Positions 1 through 5,836 of a DNA stretch of 27,637 bases are shown in pieces (position 1 is the stretch's first letter; the number at the start of each line of letters is the position of its first letter). The stretch spans positions 1 through 27,637 of the forward strand of contig JAXHUM010000050.1 of the NCBI GenBank assembly GCA_034189325.1. Reading direction: 5' to 3'. Made by a program: the position numbers and the translations under genes. The DNA comes from JAXHUM01 sp034189325. GTDB taxonomy: Bacteria > Desulfobacterota > DSM-4660 > Desulfatiglandales > Desulfatiglandaceae. Below the pieces are notes generated by a model. It was not told where the DNA came from, did no database searches, and worked only from the letters and a program-made list of their open reading frames with translations.

Positions 1-54
1 CGTCAAATGGCTGATGACATATCGTTCGTTTTGTGTAAGATGTGTATAGGGCAT
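1..54 (-). CDS. IS30-family transposase, N-terminal fragment (runs off window)
   Basis: Minus-strand translation from the ATG at 54 gives MPYTHLTQNERYVISHL followed by T and the window edge. The pattern M-x-Y-T-H-L-T-x-x-E-R-Y-x-I is the hallmark start of IS30-family DDE transposases, where it begins the helix-turn-helix DNA-binding region. An AAGGAG sequence sits a few bases before the ATG. Only 18 codons are visible, so whether the transposase is intact cannot be judged. Confidence 0.7.
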   Translation of the reverse strand, partial: MPYTHLTQNERYVISHLT

Positions 55-157
55 GGCAGGCTCCTTGTGGGTGTAAGGTTGGTCGTGCTTCCTACACTAC
101 CAGGAATCCTGTCATGTCCTCCAGTTATCTCAAGTGGTGCACTTTGGAATTGAATTC
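1..157 (-). mobile_element. IS30-family insertion sequence, end fragment
   Basis: The left edge reads, on the minus strand, as the end of an insertion sequence: about 100 bp of non-coding DNA, then the start of an IS30-type transposase that leaves the window. The probable element end lies near 152-157, where the neighbouring attC stops being recognisable and a stretch reading AATTCAATTCCAAAGTGCAC begins, which resembles ends of IS30 elements as I remember them. The exact terminal base cannot be fixed because the other end is outside the window. The family assignment rests on the transposase N-terminus. Confidence 0.6.
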
Positions 158-199
158 ACCACACGCCCCTGCGAGTCCGTGTGAGTGGCGTTGTTATAC
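158..199 (-). other. truncated attC site of cassette 2
   Basis: Reading the minus strand, GTATAAC (193-199) has the position of an attC R'' core, immediately overlapping the stop codon of the upstream gene, as is usual in compact cassettes. It is followed by CCACTCACACG, a short loop, and CGTGTGGTG, which can pair with it with one bulged base, as in an attC stem. The expected closing R' core (GTTRRRY) is missing. Instead the IS30-like sequence begins. I infer that the element inserted into, and disrupted, this recombination site. Confidence 0.5.
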
Positions 200-715
200 A
201 GAACTGTTCTTTTTTTTATTTTCAGTATTCCTGCATGCCTCAAGATATGCTGATAAAGTAGCGTGAACCATTCCAATAGAGGTTAAAAGTCTTGTGCTTT
301 GATTGCTCTTTGCTTGTTTTCTAAAAGGAGGAGGGTAATGTTTTTCCACGACATTCAAAAAGTCTCTTATGTTTTTTTGCAAGTTTTTGGGCTCTAATTC
401 ATGGGATAGTGAATTACGTATCGAATTTAATTTTCGACAACTTGACCAAACCCATTCGCTATCATTGTACCAAAGAAACGCCTCGGCAATACAAAGTATT
501 TGATAAAAAGAAAGCCGAGAATCCTTCAATGCATTGGGTTTCTCTGCTTTGACAATTATGAGTTCAGATAATTGTTCTTCTATTAGCATATGGCCTTTAA
601 GAATGCTGATAATTATATCATCGACATCCGGCATATGTTCATAGAATTTCTCAATATGCCTTTTCACATTGTCACTGCGTAAGAATTCTCTAAATTCTTC
701 GACAACTGTTGCCAT
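194..715 (-). CDS. hypothetical cassette protein with HEPN-like R-x4-H motif
   Basis: This encodes a helical protein of about 173 residues, with no signal peptide or membrane segment. I do not recognise a named family. Around residue 100 there is I-R-N-S-L-S-H-E-L, an R-x4-H pattern of the kind found in HEPN domains, which are small helical domains frequent in toxins and phage-defence RNases. The resemblance is limited to this motif and the helical character. The ATG at 715 was preferred over the in-frame GTG at 727. The gene occupies the second integron cassette: the cassette core lies at 746-752 upstream, and the stop codon overlaps the next attC. Base composition is AT-rich compared with the metabolic genes beyond 2.3 kb, which fits transfer by cassette. 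Function is unknown; a defence or toxin role is inference. Confidence 0.6.
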   Translation of the reverse strand: MATVVEEFREFLRSDNVKRHIEKFYEHMPDVDDIIISILKGHMLIEEQLSELIIVKAEKPNALKDSRLSFYQILCIAEAFLWYNDSEWVWSSCRKLNSIRNSLSHELEPKNLQKNIRDFLNVVEKHYPPPFRKQAKSNQSTRLLTSIGMVHATLSAYLEACRNTENKKKNSSV

Positions 716-745
716 TCTCAACACCAAAGTTTAATGAAAATATCT

Positions 746-818
746 GTATAACGCTTAGGGTAAGTGGTGCGCGCTGTTTGCGCGTCCAAGCGAAGCGAAC
801 TTGACCCACTTGTTAGAT
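746..818 (-). other. attC recombination site of cassette 1
   Basis: On the minus strand this 73-bp segment starts with ATCTAAC (812-818), a perfect RYYYAAC R'' core, and ends with GTTATAC (746-752), an R' core. The inner arms, AAGTGGGTCAAGT and ACTTACCCTAAGC, pair imperfectly with an extra unpaired C, as expected for the folded single-stranded attC recognised by integron integrases. The centre can form a GCGC-rich hairpin. It lies between the stop of the Abi-alpha gene (822) and the start of the next gene (715), the proper place for a cassette boundary. Confidence 0.8.
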
Positions 819-821
819 TTT

Positions 822-1523
822 TTATTGTTGCAAAGTACATGCTTCAACAAGACTTCGTCCCATGACTGCTGGGTAAATAGTTGAAAATAATTCACCGCCA
901 CCCACTGTCGTTGGTAATGATATGCAACCTAGCCTTGCAAGATTGGCTAATGCGAGAGTAACCTCTTTGCTGGGCAGTTTAGGTTCTTCTTTATTGTTCT
1001 CGTCTTGAACTTCTACAGAATCTGGTAGGTTCCCAGTTAATATAGATTTGTTTCTTATTTCTTCTTTAGGTAGTGCATATATAACAGACAATATTGTAGC
1101 TTCTAAATGAGACAAGCGTTCTAGAATGTCTATATATGAACGGTTTAGATCAATTGGGCTTCCTTTAATAGAAGAATTAACAAGTAGTTTTGCCCATAGA
1201 TCTTGAAGATAGTCATCATCTTCAAGTGATGCGGCTTCGAGTAGTGGAATTGCAAGTTTTAGTGGTATAGGTTTAGTTGGGGCTTCTATTCCAATGCTTT
1301 TCATATATGCGCTGGCTCTTTCCATTAGCCGCATCTGTCTTTCCCAGCGCATATATTTTAACTTGTCTTCAAATATCCCCATTCCTTGTTCTAGTGGGCC
1401 AGATATATAACGTGAAACAAAGCCGCCGAACTTTTCGCTTGCATCAATAGCTTTACCAGTTGTTTTAGCAATTTCTTGCGCGGCCTTTGCAGTTTCTTTA
1501 ACAGCTTCTGTTTCTTCGGTCAT
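822..1523 (-). CDS. Abi-alpha (DUF4393-like) abortive-infection protein
   Basis: This encodes a protein of 233 residues. An N-terminal helical region of about 35 residues is rich in Ala, Lys and Glu and is probably coiled-coil. The middle contains P-I-P-L-K-L-A-I-P-L-L-E-A-A-S-L-E-D followed by L-Q-D-L-W-A-K-L-L-V-N (about residues 83-115), the characteristic stretch of the Abi-alpha/DUF4393 family. Members are found in abortive-infection and other phage-defence contexts, but their biochemical activity is not established to my knowledge. It is the first cassette of the integron: a GTTGGAT core lies 15 bp before its ATG and a good attC follows its stop, so the gene would be read from a cassette promoter in the integrase-side leader. 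AT-rich composition agrees with acquisition. Confidence 0.75.
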   Translation of the reverse strand: MTEETEAVKETAKAAQEIAKTTGKAIDASEKFGGFVSRYISGPLEQGMGIFEDKLKYMRWERQMRLMERASAYMKSIGIEAPTKPIPLKLAIPLLEAASLEDDDYLQDLWAKLLVNSSIKGSPIDLNRSYIDILERLSHLEATILSVIYALPKEEIRNKSILTGNLPDSVEVQDENNKEEPKLPSKEVTLALANLARLGCISLPTTVGGGELFSTIYPAVMGRSLVEACTLQQ

Positions 1524-1689
1524 ATTTCTTACCTGAAATCCAACAAGTAATTGTATAGTTTTCTCAGTTAACTATCATTAACAAAATTGAGTGACAAGTA
1601 GTTTTTTATAAACGTATACTTCGACATACTTTGTCCTACTTAATAACTTCAAAATATGTATGCTATCAGGCCTATAGGATAAATACAAA
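1524..1689 (-). promoter_or_regulatory. integron attI-like core and leader (putative Pc region)
   Basis: This 166-bp gap separates the integrase remnant from the first cassette. The minus strand contains GTTGGAT (1538-1544), matching the GTTRRRY core where cassettes join attI. A weak cassette promoter candidate on the same strand is TTGTCA, 17 bp, TAGTTA, within roughly 1565-1600. On the plus strand, TCGACA, 17 bp, TAACTT could serve the integrase gene. The layout (integrase divergent from cassettes, attI between) is the canonical integron platform. The core is seen directly; the promoters are tentative. Confidence 0.5.
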
Positions 1690-2196
1690 TTGAAACAGAT
1701 TCCACCAAAACTAAGCGCTCATTACCAGGTCCATTTGATTAATAAGGCCATCCTGAAAAAGGAATTCTTTAACTACAAAAAATGGTTAAGATATTATTTG
1801 GATTTCTGTTTTAAATATAACTACAATCATCTGAATGAAAATAGTGTTAAATTATTTATAGAAAAGGTGAAAGAACAGGGACAACGTCGACAACAACAAA
1901 AACAAGCCTTTCATGCTGTATCTTTATATTATGAATTAGGATTAATTGATTATGGCAAGGATTTTTTATTAGAAAATAAAGATGAAAAATTATCAATACA
2001 AAAAGAAAACAACTTGAAAGGTTCAGGCGCTGATTGGGTTCCGGCTTATGATCAATTAACGTCAATCATGTGCTTTTACATAATCTGCCATGAGCACACA
2101 ACCGGGACCTATGTTTTCGTGCCTCAAACCTTCCCCTTGAGTTTCCGGCAGATTATTAGTATCACTAACTCATCAATTTTGTTATTTCTTTATTGA
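1690..2196 (+). pseudogene. intI: integron integrase (IntI), truncated N-terminal remnant
   Basis: The reading frame from TTG at 1690 gives a sequence typical of IntI-like tyrosine recombinases with an N-terminal extension: K-Q-I-P-P-K-L-S-A-H-Y at the start, K-K-W-L-R-Y-Y-L-D-F-C at residues 30-40, and Q-Q-Q-K-Q-A-F-H-A-V-S-L-Y-Y-E-L around residues 68-83, which belongs to the core-DNA-binding helical domain. Recognisable similarity stops near residue 126 (about 2067). There W-V-P-A-Y-D-Q-L should continue into the second helical region and the catalytic domain. The remaining 42 codons are unrelated, and the R-H-R-Y catalytic residues are absent. The protein cannot be an active recombinase. 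It faces away from the cassettes, as intact IntI genes do. The break coincides with a short inverted-repeat-bounded segment at 2080-2156. Confidence 0.75.
2080..2156. repeat. 77-bp segment with perfect 10-bp inverted ends
   Basis: ATAATCTGCC at 2080-2089 is exactly repeated in inverted orientation (GGCAGATTAT) at 2147-2156. The segment lies just past the point where integrase similarity ends. It could be the residue of an insertion sequence or a small non-autonomous element. I see no clear target-site duplication and no coding content. A chance or structural palindrome is possible. Confidence 0.4.
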
Positions 2197-2221
2197 CAAT
2201 TTTGAAAAAAGTGGCTAACTT
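2193..2221 (+). promoter_or_regulatory. putative sigma-70 promoter for the mvhD-metVF-glt operon
   Basis: TTGACA (2193-2198), a 17-bp spacer and TAACTT (2216-2221). The -35 is perfect and the -10 moderate. No gene start lies between it and the operon start at 2381, so the transcript would have a leader of about 150 nt containing a terminator-like hairpin. Confidence 0.5.
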
Positions 2222-2296
2222 TAATGTCACTATATCAATTTGGTTTCATACAAAGGTGTAAGAGACCCTCATTGATCTTAATATTGAGGAAAAGAC

Positions 2297-2338
2297 AAAG
2301 ACGTCGGTATCCGGTATACGGAGCAGGCGTCTTTTTTA
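2297..2338 (+). terminator. intrinsic-terminator-like hairpin in the operon leader
   Basis: AAAGACG (2297-2303) pairs with CGTCTTT (2328-2334). The pairing runs into a run of six T residues (2332-2337). The 24-nt loop contains a smaller CCG-GTATA-CGG pairing. A second weak hairpin (CCTCA/TGAGG) lies upstream, near 2265-2288. The position between a promoter (2193) and the first gene (2381) suggests either termination of transcripts from the integron side or an attenuator of the downstream operon. Confidence 0.55.
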
Positions 2339-2380
2339 TTTTCTAAGGACTATTTCCATTTGATTTTAAAAGAGTTTCTT

Positions 2381-2812
2381 ATGACAACACAACACAACCC
2401 TATTCTGGGTCTTTTTTATTGCCGGAACGTTCCCGGCAGCAGTGAGCAGGAAAGGCAGATGCTTGAAAAGAAGTACGGCACTAGGATCAGGCTCTTCCCC
2501 ATTCCATGCAGCGGACGACTCGAGCCTTTTCATCTTCTGAGGGCTTTGGAAGAATTTGCCGACGTTGCCTATCTGATCACCTGCCCTGAGGGGGCCTGCC
2601 GCTATTTTGAAGGAAACAAGAGAGCCAAAAAGAGGGTGGAGCGGACCCAGGAAATCATTTCCCACATCGGTCTGGAAAAAGAACGTGTCGGAATCATTAT
2701 CGGGTCAAAGGATAAGCCCCAACCACTGGCGGACATTATTGAAGATATCCTGGGCTCGACGTCCCATTTGAGCCCCTCTCCGGTCCTTCAATACGCCGGT
2801 CCACCTTCTTGA
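2381..2812 (+). CDS. MvhD-like hydrogenase iron-sulfur subunit paralogue (degenerate)
   Basis: 143 residues from the ATG at 2381; an upstream in-frame TTG at 2360 was rejected because it lacks a ribosome-binding site. It belongs to the MvhD / F420-nonreducing-hydrogenase delta-subunit family: P-C-S-G-R-L-E-P (Cys43) and T-C-P-E-G-A-C-R-Y-F-E-G-N-K-R-A-K-K-R-V (Cys68, Cys73) align with the second MvhD encoded at 24762-25193 of the window. Family members pass electrons through an iron-sulfur centre to HdrA. Here the N-terminal C-C-N-F-U/C motif is replaced by F-Y-C-R-N-V, leaving only Cys14, so cluster binding must differ or be lost. It is the first gene of a tandem operon with metV and metF, and there is no adjacent hdrA. 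I infer an adaptor role in a MetVF complex. Confidence 0.7.
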   Translation: MTTQHNPILGLFYCRNVPGSSEQERQMLEKKYGTRIRLFPIPCSGRLEPFHLLRALEEFADVAYLITCPEGACRYFEGNKRAKKRVERTQEIISHIGLEKERVGIIIGSKDKPQPLADIIEDILGSTSHLSPSPVLQYAGPPS

Positions 2813-2840
2813 ATGAAGATCTACTAAGGAGTGACAGATT

Positions 2841-3509
2841 ATGATTACTGCGGAACAGAAGCCTTTTGAAGAGATCAGGGAGATGATAGCGCCCTATCAA
2901 CGGATTCTGGTTCTCGGCTGTGCTTCCTGCGTTGCGGAATGTGCGGCAGGAGGACAGAAAGAGACGGCGATGCTGGCATCGACTCTTCGAATGAAAGGCA
3001 AGATGGAAGGAGAGGAAAAGATCATTGAAGAGCACACCCTCGACCGTCAATGCGTGAACGATTTTGTGATACGGCTCGACGATATCATAGAGGGGTATGA
3101 TGCGATCCTTTCCCTGGGGTGCGGAGCCGGCGTGCAGGCGGTTCAGGAGATGTACGGAGAAATACCTGTCATTCCCGCCCTCAACACGGAGTTCATTGGG
3201 GAGACAAGGGCTCAGGGCCTTTGGGTGGAGAACTGTCTGGGATGCGGCGACTGCATGCTGTACCATTTTGGAGGCGTCTGTCCCCTTGCCCGGTGTTCCA
3301 AGCAGCTCTTCAACGGGCCGTGCGGCGGATCTGTTGACGGTAAGTGCGAAATCAACCCGGATATCGATTGCGCCTGGCAACTGATCATCGACCGTTTGTC
3401 GAGTTTTGGTGCGCTGGATAGGCTCGAGGGCATATACCCACCAAAGAACTGGTCCAAGAAGCAGGGTGGAGGACCGAGAAGGATAGTAAGGGAGGATCAG
3501 CAAAAGTGA
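2841..3509 (+). CDS. metV: MetV, methylenetetrahydrofolate reductase C-terminal-domain protein (copy 1)
   Basis: 222 residues, the usual length of MetV. In acetogens MetV forms the MetVF core with MetF. It carries iron-sulfur/zinc sites and links folate reduction to low-potential electron carriers. Cysteine-rich regions are visible: C27-A-S-C30-V-A-E-C34 near the N-terminus, then N-C-L-G-C-G-D-C and V-C-P-L-A-R-C in the second half, N-G-P-C-G-G, and G-K-C-E-I-N-P-D-I-D-C-A-W. The C-terminal G-G-G-P-R-R-I-V-R-E-D motif is shared with the second copy at 24056-24724. The start ATG has AAGGAG upstream. The end overlaps the GTG start of metF by four bases, so the two are translationally coupled. 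Confidence 0.9.
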   Translation: MITAEQKPFEEIREMIAPYQRILVLGCASCVAECAAGGQKETAMLASTLRMKGKMEGEEKIIEEHTLDRQCVNDFVIRLDDIIEGYDAILSLGCGAGVQAVQEMYGEIPVIPALNTEFIGETRAQGLWVENCLGCGDCMLYHFGGVCPLARCSKQLFNGPCGGSVDGKCEINPDIDCAWQLIIDRLSSFGALDRLEGIYPPKNWSKKQGGGPRRIVREDQQK

Positions 3510-4438
3510 ATCATGTGAGTCGGTTAAAGGAAGTCCTCGAAAAAGGCGAATTTGCGGTGACGTCGGAATGCGGCCCCCCAAAAGGAGCGGATCCGAAGGT
3601 GGTTCTCAAAAAGGCTGAGCTGTTGCGCGGAAAGGTAGACTCTATAAACGTTACCGACAACCAGACAGCGATTGTCCGGATGTCGAGCATGGCTGCCTGC
3701 AGCCTGATCATCAACTCAGGTCTGGACTCGGTGCTTCAGATGGTCGTGCGAGACAGGAACAGGATCGCCCTGCAGTCCGACATACTTGGGGCATCCGCCC
3801 TTGGTATAAGGAATGTTCTCTGCCTCTCGGGCGATCATCAAAGCTTTGGGAATCAGTCTGAGGCGACAGGCGTGTTTGACCTCGATTCCATACAACTTGT
3901 TCAGGTTGTCAAAAATATGCGGGATGAGGGTATCATTGTCGGGGGAGAGACCCTGGACAGTCCTCCCGATCTGTTTATCGGCGCGGCGGCCAATCCCTTT
4001 GCAGATCCTCTCGATTTCAGGGTTGTCCGTTTGGCCAAAAAAATAAACGCAGGCGCGGATTTCATCCAGACCCAGTGTATTTATAATATGGATCGGTTTC
4101 AGACCTGGCTGAAGATGGCCGAAGACAGGGGTCTTACGGAAAAAGCATATATCCTGGGCGGTGTGACTCCTCTCAAATCTCCCGGTATGGCAAAATACAT
4201 GAAAAACAGAGTCGCCGGCATGGATGTCCCTGACGAGCTGATTAAGAGGATGGAGGGCGTTGCCAAGGATAAACAGAGGGAAGAGGGTATCCGGATATGC
4301 GTTGAGACCGTTCAGAGGCTGAAACAAACGCCCGGGGTCAAAGGGATCCATATCATGGCCATCGAATGGGAAGAAGCGGTGGGAGAAATTGTTGAGAGGG
4401 CGGGGCTCTTGCCGAGACCCCTCTTCGGCGATGACTAG
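3506..4438 (+). CDS. metF: methylenetetrahydrofolate reductase MetF (copy 1)
   Basis: 310 residues, FAD-dependent TIM-barrel enzyme reducing 5,10-methylene-tetrahydrofolate to 5-methyl-tetrahydrofolate. V-T-S-E-C-G-P-P-K-G-A-D begins the barrel. N-V-T-D-N-Q-T, L-Q-M-V-V-R-D-R-N and C-L-S-G-D-H follow, the last being the folate/flavin-site region of this family. G-A-A-A-N-P-F-A-D-P and F-I-Q-T-Q-C-I-Y lie in the second half. The start is GTG at 3506, overlapping the metV stop and preceded by GGAGG. It closely resembles the second copy at 23124-24059. With MetV it catalyses the methyl-branch step of the Wood-Ljungdahl pathway, or methionine-cycle methyl supply. The neighbourhood is odd: glutamate synthase genes follow directly. 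Confidence 0.93.
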   Translation: MNHVSRLKEVLEKGEFAVTSECGPPKGADPKVVLKKAELLRGKVDSINVTDNQTAIVRMSSMAACSLIINSGLDSVLQMVVRDRNRIALQSDILGASALGIRNVLCLSGDHQSFGNQSEATGVFDLDSIQLVQVVKNMRDEGIIVGGETLDSPPDLFIGAAANPFADPLDFRVVRLAKKINAGADFIQTQCIYNMDRFQTWLKMAEDRGLTEKAYILGGVTPLKSPGMAKYMKNRVAGMDVPDELIKRMEGVAKDKQREEGIRICVETVQRLKQTPGVKGIHIMAIEWEEAVGEIVERAGLLPRPLFGDD

Positions 4439-4447
4439 GGGGACGGT

Positions 4448-5836
4448 ATGCCTGAAAAATATGTGATTCATACACACCCTGTTCCCAATCGTTTCAAACC
4501 TTTAGCCAGATCGGGGATTATCGCGTGGGAGGAAGGCTGCCTGAGATGCGCTGTCTGCGTTAAAGAGAAATGCGTGTATGATGTCTATTACAAGCGTGGT
4601 CTTGATTCCCGCCACATGATCGATTCCATTGACAACCTCTGCATGAACTGCCTTCGGTGTGTCCAGGGCTGCCCCAAGGAGTTGATCCACAAGTCGGTGA
4701 ACCCGGAATTTGAGGCCATGGGAGATGCCCTGTTTACACCAGATATTATCGCCGGGTTATGGGGCCAGGCCGAGACGGGAAAGATACCTGTCTCAGGTGC
4801 TGGATATCCTGGGCCCTTTATCGGCCCGGGCTTTGATTCCATGTGGACCGATATGTCGGAAATCGTACGTCCGACAAGGGACGGTATTCACGGCCGTGAA
4901 TACATCAGCACGGCCGTAGACGTGGGCAGGACTCCTGATCATTTGAGCTTTGATGAGAAAGGTCGGCTTGTCCGGCAGACGCCCTTGCTGTTGGACCTGC
5001 CGCTTCCCATCATACTCAGGGTACCCCGTTTCGGCGCAATGTCGTTAAAGACGATAGAGGGTTGGGCCATGGCGGCCAGAAGCCTGGGAACCCTGCTGGC
5101 TGTTCCTCAGAGCTCTCTGCCTGACCTATCCCATGATTTCGCGCCCTGGCTCATGCCCATACTCGGGTCGGAACCGCCCGATGAGGGTCTGATTCCCACA
5201 GGCATTCGCATTGTTGAAGTCCCATGGACGGACAGGTGGGAAAAGGCCGTGACAAAGATAAGGGAGATGTCGCCCTCAACTCTCATCAGTATCAGGATAC
5301 CCATGATGGAGGGCATGGAGGAAAAGGCTTTAGCCCTGGCCCGTGCCGGCACTGACATCATGCACCTGGAAGGGGGCGAGGGCACTCCATACGATTGGCA
5401 ACGGTTGAAAGAGGGGATACGGTCGGTCCACTTGAAACTGGTGGAAGCCAATGTCCGGGATGAGGTCACACTCCTTGCCGGCGGTGGATTTGCCATGGCC
5501 GAACATGTGGCCAAGGGCATGATTTGCGGCGCAGACGCCGTGTTCGCTGAATTTCAGATGTTGATCGCCCTCCAGTGCCGGATGTGTCGACGGTGTGTTG
5601 AAGGACTCTCCTGCCCAGTGGATATCGCCGGGGCCTCCTCAAAATGGGTGGCGGCCCGCTTGGTCAACCTTATTGGGGCCTGGCACAATCAGCTCCTGGA
5701 ACTCATGGGCGCTATGGGCATTCGAGACGCCCGCCGCCTCCGTGGTGAAGTGGGACGAGCCATGTTCTTCGAAGACCTGGATGAGACGACCTTCGGATCT
5801 ATGAACATGTTGAAAGAGGGGTATGAACTTGAGTAA
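4448..5836 (+). CDS. ferredoxin / glutamate-synthase-like protein with degenerate FMN site
   Basis: 462 residues. The N-terminus has two four-cysteine sets (Cys31, 34, 37, 42 and Cys65, 68, 71, 75), ferredoxin-like 4Fe-4S ligands. The rest follows the fold of the glutamate synthase FMN/catalytic domain: a barrel segment ending in M-H-L-E-G-G-E-G-T-P (305-314), L-L-A-G-G-G-F (342-348), and a cysteine cluster at 377, 380, 383 and 389, the same spacing as in the next gene. The FMN/substrate loop H-L-D-G-S-Y-G-G-T-G-A-A-P of the neighbour is strongly altered here, so I infer an electron-transfer or structural subunit, not a second synthase. It overlaps the next gene by 14 bases and lies 9 bases after metF, so it is clearly in the operon. 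Confidence 0.75.
   Translation: MPEKYVIHTHPVPNRFKPLARSGIIAWEEGCLRCAVCVKEKCVYDVYYKRGLDSRHMIDSIDNLCMNCLRCVQGCPKELIHKSVNPEFEAMGDALFTPDIIAGLWGQAETGKIPVSGAGYPGPFIGPGFDSMWTDMSEIVRPTRDGIHGREYISTAVDVGRTPDHLSFDEKGRLVRQTPLLLDLPLPIILRVPRFGAMSLKTIEGWAMAARSLGTLLAVPQSSLPDLSHDFAPWLMPILGSEPPDEGLIPTGIRIVEVPWTDRWEKAVTKIREMSPSTLISIRIPMMEGMEEKALALARAGTDIMHLEGGEGTPYDWQRLKEGIRSVHLKLVEANVRDEVTLLAGGGFAMAEHVAKGMICGADAVFAEFQMLIALQCRMCRRCVEGLSCPVDIAGASSKWVAARLVNLIGAWHNQLLELMGAMGIRDARRLRGEVGRAMFFEDLDETTFGSMNMLKEGYELE

Noticed and set aside
42..266. Plus-strand open frame of 74 codons
   Set aside because: It crosses the IS30 end, the truncated attC and the 3' end of the cassette gene on the opposite strand; no ribosome-binding site and no family resemblance.
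2736..3581. 281-codon minus-strand open frame
   Set aside because: Antisense shadow of the metV region; its composition is arbitrary and metV has strong family motifs.
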